From Dimorphilus gyrociliatus (Eukaryota; Annelida; Polychaeta; Dinophilidae): a stretch of 64,000 nucleotides of DNA. Shown here one piece after another: positions 36,716 through 48,665 of the stretch. Position 1 is the first letter of the stretch. Each line of letters begins with the position of its first letter. The stretch is taken from assembly GCA_904063045.1 (NCBI GenBank), contig CAJFCJ010000020.1:236425-300424 (forward strand), in the 5' to 3' direction. A program made the translations under genes and the position numbers. Under the pieces are notes generated by a model that searched no databases, was not told the origin of the DNA, and worked only from the letters and a program-made list of their open reading frames with translations.

Positions 36716-39482
36716 TAATAAATAAAGAAGTGAGGGGGGTTAAACGAAAAAGAGAAAGGCACATAGGCAAAACTAGAAAGGATTGTTTGCTGGTTATGGG
36801 GGCGGCATTGGAACGCGCTAACGAGCATAAAAGAGGAGAGTTTGCCCGATAATTGGAGTTCGTATCAGATCGAACGCGTTTGGCCGGTCATGCAGAATAA
36901 ACATCGTTCTGCATAACTTTCTCTTTAGATTAACGCATCATGAAACAAAGTCTGTTTGTCAAAAGTATATTAAAATGTAACTTTTACGTAATCATTAGTA
37001 AAGAAATTGAAACGTAGGGTGGGGACGAGTAAAAAGAGTAAATCTGGCAATATATAATTGATAAATATCGCCTGCAACCTGTCAGTTCTCACGTAAAACT
37101 GGCCGTCTGAGAAATGGGAGAAGGCGTATTTAATTACGTGCCGAAGCATATTGTCTTAACGCTCCGTAAATAAAATGAAACAACTATTATAATAATTAAT
37201 CGGGCGTTAAGCATTATTGTTCTTTTAGCGCCTCTTCTTTCATTCTCTCTCCAACCTTCCTACCGTATAAGTATTACCTCGTATTCGTATATTAATGTAT
37301 GTAAAAGTTCGGTTGTACAATAAAGGATTTTTCCTCTCATTATTCCCTTGCCTTTGGCTACATTTCAACGCTTCGTAACAAAGGGGAGATGAAGAGATAA
37401 GATTGTCAAAAGTATTTATATGACCTTCATTTAACAAAAGGCCATTTTCTTTAACCTATGGCTAAAAATTTCTTTTTTTATTTAAAAGCCAATGATTTTT
37501 TCTAAGTATTCAGCACATTTTAGGCATTTAGCATGAAACGCCTTCTATCGGTTTTACTATTTGTTTAAAATGTCACTGTAGATGGCAGTAATCATTTACT
37601 AATAGAAAGTATTCATGATAAGTCATGGTAATGGATTTAAAAAAAGACAATAAATTTCCGTTAGTTGTTTTCAATACCTTGAATACGTGATGTTTACACA
37701 AGTGCTAATTAACTACTATCATTATTTACCTTTAATTATCACAGATAATAGGTCTTCCGTTTAAAAAATTTCGAATATTTCAATAGGAAATATAGTATAT
37801 TTTCAATTTAAAGATTATTGATTAAATAGCTTCTTATTATTCAAAATGTATGTTTACATAAAAGAGCTTAAGTGCCATTCAAATGAAAGCGGTTTCTACG
37901 TAATTTACATGCATTAACCTATATTATGTAATATAAGCAGATGAAAGTCTGGCGGAGAATAACCAGACACGGATCAATAGTGACATCTAGTAGCTAAAAA
38001 AGCATTATATTTCTTTTTTTGTATACTAGTTTTATTTTCAACACTAAACATCGATAACTTCACGAACCAAATTGTACAAATACAAAGAAATAAAATTTTA
38101 GCAATTGTTGTTAATTACATGAAAGGTAAAAAGTAAAAATAGGTCAGAATTAGGCATATAAAAGGTGTGAAATGAAAAAATTATAAACACTAACGCCCAT
38201 AGCAAGTATCCTTAATTTTAGAAAAGTAAAACGTGTTTAGAATTACCTTTTTTTCATATTATTTACGTAAAATAGGCAGTTTTTTTAGTTTAATTAAAAC
38301 ACAAAAAAACTATTGCAAAATCTCCCTTTCTGTATTTTTCATTGATTTTCTCTCTTATTTAAAAAGATTTGAAAGAAAAGGAAAAGAACAATATGAGATG
38401 GCGGAAGGAAAGAATAAATAGAAACGATAAGAGAGCATTTTATCGGAATTCCTAACATAGTTTTAATAGGAAATTTACCAATGTCAAAGTGTAAATGTGT
38501 ATTATATATTTCAATAAATCAAGGGAGTTAAGACAAAAGAAAGGTTTTTTTAACTTCTTTTTATCTTTATATTAAACGGCTATTTATTTTTAACTGTTTA
38601 CATTAGTAAAAAGACGAAGTTGCTGAGAAAAAAGTTTGTAACAGTTGTTTTTATATAAAAAAAAGTATATAAAGAATATTATAATAAAAAGTAAATTGAT
38701 ATTAAAATTAGAGACAATGCCCTTGTAGGTTAAGATGAAATTTATAATAGTTATAGTATGAGTATACAGTAACGATTTATCTTTCAATGATATTTATTAC
38801 TCATGATGGAGGGAAATTACTTATAAATGCAATAAGAATGTCTAAAATGGAGGAAAGTAGTTGAATTATAATTTTGTTTTAGTATTAAACCAATATTAAA
38901 CAATAAAGATACAGTTTACTAGTTATTTTTAGATACAAAAATTCTGTTTTATCAGTGTGAGAAATAGAAAATTTAGCGTACCGCATTCTTTTTGTATCAC
39001 TTTTCAAAGTTTATAAAAGGGTGTATTTATCATTCTATCATCTATACTAATGGTTGAAAATATCTAGATAGTTTATCAGAATGCCATTTAGAGGTTGGTT
39101 AACTGTTTTCAAACCTTTTTTAATGAAATTATTTTGTGATTGCATAAGAATTTATAAAATGATTTTGCCACTATTTACTCTTTTTGCTTTAGTTTTATTT
39201 ATTGAAAGGAAATAAGAAAAAAAAGACAAAAGCTTCTAATTTAATTGTTTTTTCCGTTTAAATCGTTCAACAGATACATTCCTGCTTAAATGACTTTTGA
39301 CATTAGTTAAATAGTACAAAGTAAAAAAGCTATGTAAGTGTACAAGATGCTACAAAGAGATTTTTACTAATATTTTTTAATCAGATTTTTCCTCCATAAA
39401 CTGAAAATTTTTACGTCAAATCAAGCATTCATAAGTTCTGTAAAACGACAATAGATACTTTAATCTATTGACAACTTTTTCG

Positions 39483-39758
39483 CTAGTAAAATTTTAAAAT
39501 TGCCACAACTATGGAGAAGAAAGTGACGAAGGAAGATTTATGGTATACTCCACCACTAGTAGTAACTTCCGGAGTTGATGTTGTCATATTAGTTGTTACC
39601 TACGAAAGATACAAAAGAATTTCAAATATAATTCGCTAAAATTTTAGGAGTAGAATTAAAAATATTACCGTATCTGTAGTGGATGTTTCTGCTCCACAGA
39701 TGGCAAAAACAATAACGAATAAGAGAGCAAAAACGTGAAGAAAAGTTGCATAATTCAT
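39483..39758 (-). CDS. tiny secreted Thr-rich protein, probably GPI-anchored
   Basis: Two very short exons, 39669-39758 (30 codons, donor GTAATA) and 39483-39599 (38 codons plus stop, acceptor TTTCGTAG), intron 69 bases, both phase 0, giving 68 residues. The N-terminus is a textbook signal peptide (MNYATFLHVFALLFVIVFAI followed by CGAE). The middle, ETSTTDT joined to VTTNMTTSTPEVTTS, is rich in Thr/Ser with one N-glycosylation site (NMT), typical of a mucin-like stalk. The C-terminus is a hydrophobic stretch (SFVTFFSIVVAILKF) ending the protein, as in GPI-attachment signals or a tail membrane anchor. The coherent signal-stalk-anchor layout across a splice join argues for a real gene. Function unknown; it would display a short O-glycosylated peptide at the cell surface. 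Confidence 0.6.
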
Positions 39759-40567
39759 TTTTAAGCTGCAGTTGAAAATAAAATGAAAAATGTTGTATGA
39801 AAAAAAAAATAAGCATCTTTCTTGTCAAAGGAAATTTTATACCTACTTTATCGTTGGAAGTCTTTTGGTCCTCTCACTTTTGTTAGTTTTTAGCGAGTGG
39901 TGTATCTTTACCTTGTAGCTGTATTTATATAAAATATATCAGTCTATATTTACAGTATATATATGCCCCGGTCGTAAATACGTAGTCGAGGAATTGGTTA
40001 ACAGCGACACCTATGTTGAATAGGACTTTAAAATTAAAATTTTTGTTTTAATTTCTGTTTTAAAGTTTTACTGTCTTAATATTTGTTCAAATATCATTGA
40101 CTGATACATGTAACCGTAATTTTTATTTATATAAGAGATAAATAAAAGCGTTAAGCATTTAACTTATTTAAAGGACGGAAAGATATGAGAAAGGTGAAGG
40201 AGTAACGTCAAAATACTAAGATAAAAAGCCATAATTCTTAGTCTTTATTATCATCACGAAATTAGATTATTCATACAAGGATGAGGAGTATGATGGTTGT
40301 GAGTCATTTTAGGAACAAAATCGTGATTCTTTTGTTTTAACAAACAGTAATTAAGTTATTTTTTTTTATAGTAAAAAAAAATCGTAATTTTGTGGCTCGA
40401 AGTTGTGAAATTTTTTCGTCAATACTTAACACAGCCCATAAAAACTTCCGTGCATGTTTATATGCAATATTTGAGAACTTAAACTTTTAATAATGTTTAT
40501 TTAAAAAACTTTAGAATTAATTAATTAATTATTAATTGATTGTTAATTCTAATCCCAATTTTCTTTT
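39759..40567. other. short AT-rich intergenic gap
   Basis: Contains an interrupted TA run at about 39935-39963. No gene seen; presumably carries the promoter of the mini-protein and the 3' flank of the reductase. Confidence 0.5.
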
Positions 40568-41865
40568 TTAGTATGTTGATTCTTTTAAACCCATTCGTTG
40601 ATTATTCATAGATCTTGATATATCATAGGGATAGGGAATTTCACCTTCAGAAGCTTGGTTCAATCTTTTCATCTGTTTGAAAAATAAACATTAAATAGCA
40701 AAGATCAAATAAATGTGGTGTAATTAATGTTAATTACCTCTTCATCCGTTAAATTCCATCCACTAGAGACCTCCATTGCATCTCTTAGATGTTCTAGTTT
40801 TCTTGGACCAACGATTATGGAGGCCACTTTAGGGCGTTGGAGTACCCATTTCATGGCTACCTGAGCGGGTGGTTTATCTAATTTAAGGGGAAAATTATTT
40901 CAACTTAATATTTAGCAATTTTCTTTCTAATTGGAAAAAAGAAACCTTTGGCGTTTGCAATATCCTGTACAGTATCGAGAACACGCCACGTTACATCCTT
41001 ATCGGCCAAAGTAGAATGCGAAACATTAGAAATGGCTGCCCTGTTTGAGGGATCTTGTTCTACCCAAGCAACTCTACTATCGGTGGGAGGAAGTTGGTTT
41101 CTCTTAATTCTACAATTTAGCCATCCTCCTTTCAGAGGTGCAAAGGCTAATATCGATACATTTTCATTTTCACATACATCGGTAATTTCATATTCGCCGG
41201 CTCTAGTTAATAGATTATATTGATTCTGGATTGATATTGCGCCTTCGAGACCCATAAAACGTGAGTAATCGCAAATTTTTTGTAGCTGCCATCCGGTAGC
41301 GTTACTAACTCCAATCTGTCTAATTAACCCCCGCCTTATCAAGTCGTTCATCGTTCTCAGAACCTGTTCGACTGAGGTGGCACTGTCCCACATGTGCAAC
41401 TGATACAGATCGACAAAGTCCGTTTCCAAACGTTTAAGTGAACATTCAATACTATGCATAATATGCTTTCTGCTTAAGCCTACGTCGTTTACTCCTTTAC
41501 TCATTGGTAAGTAGACTTTGCTGGCTATTACCAAATCATTACGAAGTGATTGATTCTTCGACAACCATTGGCCAATAATCTTTTCCGAATCTCCTGCACC
41601 GTACCAGTCAGCAGTGTCAATAAAATTGCCTCCAGCATTTACATACTCGTTCAGAACTGCATGCGATTCCTCAACAGAAAATCCAGGCCTGTTTTGCTGT
41701 TGACAAAAAACACTATCAGCTTTATTTTAGTCCATTTTATTCTTTTTAAATGCTATTCTAACGTGAAATTCTTACAAAATGTTTTCCAAAACTAGCTGTT
41801 CCCAAGCATATTTTGGATACTCTAGTACCTGAAGAACCTAAAAAACTGTAAGAAGAGTTGGCCAT
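40568..41865 (-). CDS. aldo/keto reductase
   Basis: Four exons: 41776-41865, 40946-41696, 40738-40877 and 40568-40672, joined in frame to 361 residues; introns of 79, 68 and 65 bases. NAD(P)H-dependent (alpha/beta)8-barrel enzyme reducing carbonyls. The catalytic tetrad is intact: Asp57 and Tyr62 in NFIDTADWYG, Lys90 in VIASK and His131 in YQLHMWD. The barrel continues with IRQIGVSNATGWQL, the NQYNLL strand and the C-terminal cofactor region (SIIVGPRKLEHL). It resembles the YajO/aryl-alcohol-dehydrogenase-like AKRs rather than aldose reductases. No targeting signal is obvious, so probably cytosolic; the physiological substrate cannot be told. Confidence 0.92.
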
Positions 41866-43116
41866 ATTTCTTGCAGACTTAAAAAGATGACCTTTGAACT
41901 TTAAGAACGAAATATACTTTAAAAGCTCGGAATACGAACACTTTAAACGAGAGAGTTCAGTTCACAAAATACGAAACAAGTGTCGCCATCTATTTTCTAT
42001 ATCGAAAGCTACTCAAACTTCTTTTCGATATCATTGGCAATAGACTATAAAAACTACATCTAGAATTCATCGATTAGTTAAATTTGCACACAGCTATTAC
42101 TATACTTTAACGTCTATTTCCGTTTCATGTAAACACTAACATAAAATTGCCGTTAAAGCTATACACAATCAAAATATATTTAAGTGATATTTTATGGAGA
42201 AAATATAAATAATTTTTAAAATTATAATAAAAATATAGATGGCGCAAGGTGTTTATATCTGTAAATGTATACCTCAATCTAAATCTTTCTTTTTATTGCC
42301 AAAGTAAATTACAACAAGCAGCGCCATCTATCGTATAATTTTCAAATATATGAAATAAATAAATTATAATGATTACATAATACGTTTTTTTTTCAGACTT
42401 AGCTTCAACTTATTCTTGAGCTACTAAACATTCCTAAAATTTCTCTATCGATATTAGATTGATACCGATTTTCATATATACAGTATATATATATATATGA
42501 AATATATTCTCTGTAGATGTATATAGGATAACATTCTGACATAAAAATATCATTATTATCTTTGACAGTTGTCAAATCATTGATAAACATTAAAGTAAAG
42601 AAGAATAAAACAAATTTGCAAAATTCTTCAAGCATCCTATAGAGTGCAAACAAGGTTAACAGATCTAAAGAGATCTGTAATCATTTATTTATCAACATTC
42701 TACTTCCGCATCATATAAAAAAAAATAAATATAAATATGATAAGGATTACATAAAAATTTGAAAATAATATTAACGATGAGTCATTAGTATTTAATCATT
42801 AAATAAATTTAAATATTTAAATAGTGTCTTTAACTGAAATTTGTAAAACTGTCAGTTGTCCAAATGCATGAGAAATATTCTCAATGAATTCATTGATCAT
42901 TTAAGCTTTCATTAAAGCTACTAGTAATTATGAAGAATTTTCTTAAATCCAATGAAATAAATGAATGAAAGAGGTATTCACGAAAAATTAAAGGCGTCCT
43001 AAGTTCAAAGAGAAACGACTAATATCAGACTCCGCAGATGCAGGTACAATAATACAATAAATATCCGTTATGTAATAACCGTAATAAGGCTTACTATTCA
43101 TTAAAGAGAGGTGTCA
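41866..43116. other. intergenic gap between reductase and GPCR
   Basis: AT-rich, without a coding exon. It holds CGCCATCT at 41984 and a facing pair of AGATGGCGC motifs at 42237 and 42321, plus a TA run with TACAGTATA at about 42477-42500. Confidence 0.55.
42237..42329. promoter_or_regulatory. inverted pair of CTCF-core-like motifs
   Basis: AGATGGCGC at 42237-42245 and GCGCCATCT at 42321-42329 face each other across 75 bases. Read on the minus strand, the right-hand copy extends to CGATAGATGGCGCTGCTTGT, nearly identical to the right-hand copy of the 25.5 kb pair (…GCGCTTCTTGT), so similarity goes beyond the core. Confidence 0.45.
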
Positions 43117-44124
43117 TTAATCATCTGATCTTGGCAGAGAGTTAGTTGGTTCTTCTTTAGAGCTAGGTGTGCCGTGATTTCCCACGGGTTTCGACCTTTC
43201 TATCATCTTCTTTAACTGATTCCAAAATCGTTTATTTGTTGTGCAATAAATAAAAAAGTTTACTGAATGTTGAAGGCAAACTAACAGAAGTGAAATACTA
43301 GAAAGAGTGCGATATAGATTGCTCTGCAGTAAGTTATTATTATTTCTTGTTACCGCTGTAATAAAAGTTCTAGATAGGATTGAAGATGGTAGTTCACCAA
43401 TTATAAAGACGAAAACAACAACAATTAACATCTTTGTAAGTTTTCTTTGATAAATTTCTCTATTTTTCGCTTCGTTATCCCTAGACGACATCATTTCCCG
43501 GTATTTTTTAGTTGCTCTTCGAACTCCAAATACTAAGAGGATATTCAAAATTATTAAAGATATAGTAGCGCCAACTGTAATTGTAACAAAATGAATCCAC
43601 GTGTATATCCTAAATATCCGCTTTTTAGTGTAAGATTTCCTCTCAACGATTCCATTTCGTTCTCGAAACACGAAGAATCGTGGTAAACATAGAAAAAAAG
43701 CAAACACCCAAATGAAGATACAAATCCTTCTTGCAAGACTCCTTGTACCCAAAGATCTAGCTTTTAACGGATAAAATACAAACAAGCATCTCTCAGTACT
43801 GACCGCAACGGTTACCAAAACACTGACAGCGGAAGTAACTGATCCAACTGGCCAGTAAATATATGCTTGAATAATAGCCCATGCACGTTTACCTCGTCCA
43901 TGCGATTTTGAAATCGTAAATAGGGCGAAAGCAAAAACTGTTAATAAATCGGCAATTGCTAAATTAATTAAATAAACATAACAAGACTCTCGAAAGTAGC
44001 GCCTTCTTATTAACAGCAACGCAATTGTTAGAGCGTTTAATATAAAACCAATACCGGTTACTGGTGGAATTACGTAACCATATATAACTTGTTCAATTTT
44101 TAGTTGAGGCGTTGTTGCATTCAT
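43117..44124 (-). CDS. class A GPCR, FMRFamide-receptor-like
   Basis: Intronless receptor of 335 residues. It starts at an ATG followed by an N-glycosylation site (MNATTPQ). Seven helices are visible: TM1 with GIGFILNAL, TM2 with NLAIADLLTVFAFAL (the conserved Leu-Ala-x-x-Asp), TM3 ending VAVSTERCLFVFYPLKA in place of DRY, then a third loop rich in charge (RRATKKYREMM), TM6 and TM7 ending NFFIYCTTNKRFW, an NPxxY variant. This pattern resembles the invertebrate FMRFamide/myosuppressin receptor group, which couple peptide signals to G proteins at the plasma membrane. The lack of an obvious Cys before TM3 is unusual. The ligand is not determinable here. Confidence 0.85.
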   Translation of the reverse strand: MNATTPQLKIEQVIYGYVIPPVTGIGFILNALTIALLLIRRRYFRESCYVYLINLAIADLLTVFAFALFTISKSHGRGKRAWAIIQAYIYWPVGSVTSAVSVLVTVAVSTERCLFVFYPLKARSLGTRSLARRICIFIWVFAFFLCLPRFFVFRERNGIVERKSYTKKRIFRIYTWIHFVTITVGATISLIILNILLVFGVRRATKKYREMMSSRDNEAKNREIYQRKLTKMLIVVVFVFIIGELPSSILSRTFITAVTRNNNNLLQSNLYRTLSSISLLLVCLQHSVNFFIYCTTNKRFWNQLKKMIERSKPVGNHGTPSSKEEPTNSLPRSDD

Positions 44125-45240
44125 CTTTATTGTTCTGGTAAATTTGGGAAAAGAACCATAGACTAAGCTTAGATAATATATATATATGTATACAGTATAT
44201 ATATATACTCAGTATCACACGGCTGAGTAAATAATTGGATTTCAAAGAATGATGAAGGAGAAGAAAACAAGAGATATTGTCTCCTTCCTACTTTATTTGA
44301 TAATCTCCTACATGTAATCTCTTCCCGTCTAGTATTGATTCTAAGATCCAAATACAAAATCCTTGATACGGAAGAAGAAACGGTTGCTATCACCGCTTTA
44401 ACCCACTTAGCCTTCATTGCCATCATTATATTATTAAGGGTATGTCGGTTTTGTTATTTTTTGCTAATTCCTTTCTATAAACTCACTCAGTTGCTCTCAA
44501 AGTTTTCCTTTTCCTTTTAGATTAAAATAAATATTTGGAATGGAAAGTAGCTGAATTCAATTGAGCAAAGGCTAAAACTAACTGAATTAGGAAAAGCGTC
44601 TCTTTCTTTAGTAGTATCGTTTTATAAGTTATTTATTAAAATTATTTCAATATATAGATATAATTTATATATAGATATAAAAAACATTCATTATTCCCTC
44701 AATTAGTCAAAAATCCTTATCTTTTATCTCAATTCTGTATTATTTTTACATATTGTTTTCTCGTTCTATTATTTCTTTGGGTAAAATCCTATTTATGTAA
44801 CCTTGCAACAAATTTTGGACATAAGACAATAATCTTATTACATTTTTAAAGAGTTTATTAAGCGGTGTTAACTCATTGCATTTTCTTACGTAAGTCGAAT
44901 TGTATGGGGTCGGACATTGTTAAGACGGATATTATGGAAAATGGTCAAGCAAAGAGTGAATTTCCTTGTTATACATAAAAAGAATTTACATACGCAAACT
45001 GGAAAAAGTTAGAGAGAGAGAGAGTTTATACTGTATATTGTATAAATGTATTTCTATACTAATATATTTGAGATATAGGCACAATTTACAACAGTTTTCA
45101 ACGTTTCTATTTTGTTGTTTAACTAAGAATTCAATAATCATTCATTAAACAGTTTACTTTGTTTAAAACTCAACAAATAAACAGTAAGGAAATAGAGAGA
45201 AAGAGTCAGGAATATTTTTTATTAAACATAGATAGAACAT
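44125..45240. other. intergenic gap between GPCR and ASCL-like gene
   Basis: AT-rich. A TA run with TACAGTATA lies at 44175-44207. A plus-strand frame at about 44230-44440 ends at a good GTATGT donor but has no ATG or clear partner exon, so I do not call it. Confidence 0.5.
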
Positions 45241-45776
45241 CTATGAACGTAATCGACCTCCGTTGCACGTTGAAGGATCATTGTCCGCTCTCTCTGCTTT
45301 CAAAACATTTACACGGTATTCATTCTCTTTTTCTTTTAATATATTTTGTAAATGTTGAATGTATTTGATTGCTTGGCGAAGAGTTTCCACTTTACTAATT
45401 CTTTTATCCCTTTGCTTGATCGGAAGATGAGACCTGGATGGTTATTATTAAAAGTTAGTTAATTATCAATGTAAAAGAACTTGTTGAAGTTTGATACAGT
45501 ATAGTTATTACTTAGATTTTATTATAATTATTTTATAATTCAAAATAAACTTTATATTACTAACCTTAACCTCGCATAACCTTCATTGACACATCGAACT
45601 CTTTCTCGTTCTCTTTCGTTTCTTTTCCGAACAGCTCCATTCTCACATGAGATAAAACAGGGCAGTGGTATTTGGCTTCTTGGAGAAAATGGACTATTAT
45701 CAAAGCTAAGCGAAGCTGCACTAAGTCCAAGATCTGAACAAGATGGAGAAGTTAGAGTCGTTTCTTCTAAATTCAT
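45241..45776 (-). CDS. achaete-scute-like bHLH transcription factor
   Basis: Two exons, 45565-45776 and 45241-45433, intron 131 bases (GTTAGT donor, CATCCAG acceptor), in frame to 134 residues. The basic region and helix 1 read RKRNERERERVRCVNEGYAR at about residues 50-69, and after the splice come SHLPIKQRDKRISKVETLRQ and AIKYIQHLQ (helix 2). This is the signature of the achaete-scute family, closest in my reading to the ASCL3/ASCL4-type branch (CVNEGYARLR). The protein is nuclear, binds E-boxes as a heterodimer with E-proteins, and would be opposed by Id proteins such as the one at 33 kb. The intron splits the bHLH. N-terminus is Ser/Pro-rich; the C-terminus is short without known motifs. 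Confidence 0.92.
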
Positions 45777-46968
45777 AGCGTCCTGAAATGTGACGTCGAG
45801 TGCCGTGACGTTGAAAATGCACCTGTTTTCAGCTCGGCGTTCATTGGTTAGGGATGTTTACTTAGCTGTTCGATAATATATAATCATTTGCAATTACTGA
45901 TGTATGGAAGAGAGCTTTTATTCCAGCTCCCTCTACGAGATATATAGAAAGTAAAGGAGATACCTAACATAATTCATTTTTGCTGGAAATGCAAACTTAA
46001 AAAAATAACAAACCTTAACAAACAAATTTAAAAAATTACAGTTAAATAAAAAAAACTGCTTTTTTATGTATCTGCAAACTTCGACAAACAAGCCGATTTC
46101 TTTTGAAATTGTTCAATTTGAAACTTACAAAAAAATCTTACACCCTTAATTGGTTTTAAGAAGAAAAAAAAGGAACTTCAAAGAATTCCGCTTACATTGT
46201 TGAGCAAATAGAAAAGGAAAACGTCACTTAATCATCAAAAGAGAAAGGAATTAAATCGCGATAATACTCTTGAGATAATCTCTTAGAACATGATTATCCC
46301 ATTAAGAAAAAATGTAGAAAGATATAGACACCGGTAGTCTAATTTATTGGTTAATAATAACCAATCACAAAGGCTTAATCAGAAATTAATTAATTTCTCC
46401 TTATGGGTTAGGCTAGCAATAAGAGCGAAAGAAAAAGATCAAGTAAAGCTAGATCATTTTTCACGCTGTTCTCAAGTTATGATCCGATTATACAGAGGCG
46501 TGAAACATGGTAAGAAGGTGGAGAAAGAAAGTAGAAAAAGAGAATTCAAAATCAAAAAGGCGTCTTTTGATCGCGCTCGAGGCGGAGACGGCGGACACGT
46601 GAACGAGTGAACACAACAGATTACAGTCAATTAAATACGTTTGATATTTAGAGTGATCTGTGTTTGTACTTTTACAGTTAACCCTTTGACCGAGTTTCAC
46701 ATTTCCGCTTCTTTATATATATATTTTGAATAAATGTTAACAAACATAGAAAATATGTAAGTTATTATAATAACCATAATATTAAAAAAATATGAATATT
46801 CATGAATAAAAAAAATGCATATATAAAATTTAAAAAGTTAATAGTAAAAAATTGTTAAAAATCGATTAAGCATATTTTTGTCTTTGTTTGTCTTTTAAGG
46901 AATGTTAAAAAAAAACCACATGATTCACGTCGTAGATTTAATGGCACAAACGTGCTTCTTCATTAATT
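45777..46968. other. intergenic: ASCL-like upstream and TEAD 3' flank
   Basis: Just upstream of the bHLH start lie TGACGTC (45788) and a CACCTG E-box (45820), a compact likely promoter. The rest is AT-rich; the frame at 46347-46610 lacks an ATG and family likeness. Confidence 0.5.
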
Positions 46969-48665
46969 TCATTCTTTAACTAATCTATAGATATGATGCT
47001 GGGCACCATGGGATGTCGCAACTTCAAAAACGTATGCCATACATAGAAGCGTCTCTTGGCTATCTCTATTAGTCACCACCTGTTGTATTATCATTTCATA
47101 TTAAAAGATAAGAAGAATTTTGGGATATTTAAATAAAGATAAAAGAGGAATTGCAAAAATTCTATTCTTACCTGTAAGATAGTGAAATTCTCTAGGACCG
47201 AATTCATCATATATTTTTCGGGTAATTGCCTTAGTTTCATGATAAAATTTATCATGTACTCGCACATAGGAGATCTATGTATTTTGTATACGTATTTTCC
47301 TTGATCCAGTACAGGATATTCAGTTTCAACCTTTTCAACCACTTGTTTACCGAAAGAGCATACTTTAGTGCTACTTTGAATTGTCATATTTTCAGCTGTT
47401 TCAAATTGAGCTGTTACACCATAAAAAATATCGTCACAACTTGATTTTGGCATATTCAGATCAGCCCAAAATTTTACAAGATAGAAAGAATCTTGTGGAC
47501 CTTTTTCGTATAATTCTTTCAATCCTCCCTTTCTATCAGGGAATTTATCGTAAATTTGTCGGATATCTACTGCCTGAAAAATTAAAAAAAATTAATTAGT
47601 TAAATTAATATTATTAATAGTATTAATTAATCTTCCATTAGCAAGCTAAATGACTTAAAAAAGTCCTTCACTAATTGGCTCGAATAATAAAAGTTGGCAG
47701 ATGGTATCGGCCAAAATCAAACATCTGTTTATCACTATATGCCAATCGAACGATCAGGGGGGGCTTGCTTAAGGGTCTTAATTTTTTTAGTCGTACCTCT
47801 AAAAGTGGATCGTTAAGGGAAAATGTATTGGAAATTTGGACGTAAACGTGCTTGTGATAGCGTTCAAGGTTTTGGCTCTCTTCGTAGGCGGAGTATTCAA
47901 CCAGCCTGAGGCGAGGCCCAGCAAGACTTCTTCCAGTCCAGCAGCTTAGTAATAGGGTATCCTGAGTTGCATAAGGGCTTCCTGGGGCATTCGGTCGGTA
48001 CATCGGAATTCTGGCTGGTGTCGTTTGCCAGTACTGTCAAATATGATACTCGGTTAATTTTTTAATTACTACTTTGAAACCTATTCGATACTTACGGGTG
48101 ATGCTCCATAGCCGACAGGTGGCAGAGTCCCAGGTCCTGGAGGGACAGCGGCTCCACCTGGGGACATTGGGTCAGGGGCTCCTCCGGTATTTGGCATGCT
48201 CTTGTTTTGAAGGGCTGAGGCTGAAACAATTTGAGCACTGGACATTGAGGACAATTGTTGCGCAGCTTTCTCTTTCGATTGTATATCTTTCATCTGAGAT
48301 TGAATTTCTTTCGATTTACGCCTTGCCAACACCTGAATGTGACTAGAAACTTGCTTCCTTGACCTCGATTTTCCAGTACGCATTTTAATATATCGAGCGA
48401 TAAGCTCATTTCGCCCATACATTTTGCCCTCATCACTTAAAATTATTTTACGTCTTCCACAAGGTGGGTAAATGGCCAGCGCTTCCTGAAAGCTCTGTTC
48501 AATATCCGGACTCCAAACGCCTTCCGCGTCGCTATTCAAGTCAGTTGAATTAGCGTCGTTATTATTTTCCACACTACAACAGTCGTCGATATCGGAATTC
48601 TCTTCGTTCTTTATCCTATCACTAATATGAGTAGGCGTATGAGATGTTGGAGGCCATCCAGCCAT
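46969..48665 (-). CDS. TEAD: TEAD/scalloped transcription factor
   Basis: Four coding exons: 48096-48665, 47797-48033, 47172-47573 and 46969-47079, all joined in phase 0 to 439 residues; introns of 62, 223 and 92 bases. The TEA DNA-binding domain is at about residues 49-120 ([50 protein letters not shown]). A Pro/Gly-rich linker follows. The C-terminal YAP/TAZ/Vestigial-binding domain is complete: [69 protein letters not shown] and the final HHIYRLVKE. Nuclear effector of the Hippo pathway. The pyrimidine-rich CATTTTCTAG just before the ATG looks like a splice acceptor, so the true first exon is probably a non-coding one farther upstream (49-50 kb). Confidence 0.97.

Larger units (their letters stand above)
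33701..39482. other. intergenic: Id upstream E-box region, then AT-rich desert
   Basis: 33.7-36.9 kb is less AT-rich and carries E-boxes at 33736, 33844, 34016, 34189, 34211, 34438, 34464, 36146, 36158 and 36615, plus a 22-base palindrome at 34739. A 139-codon ATG frame at 36296-36715 (-) has no recognisable domain and is listed separately. From about 37 kb the DNA is AT-rich with no coding evidence, apart from degenerate AGATGGC-like motifs near 37540 and 37580. Confidence 0.5.

Noticed and set aside
44230-44520. Plus-strand frame with a hydrophobic stretch, a GTATGT donor near 44441 and a pyrimidine-rich acceptor at 44520
   Set aside because: No ATG, and the apparent upstream intron would be only 19 bases; no partner exon found. 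Probably chance.
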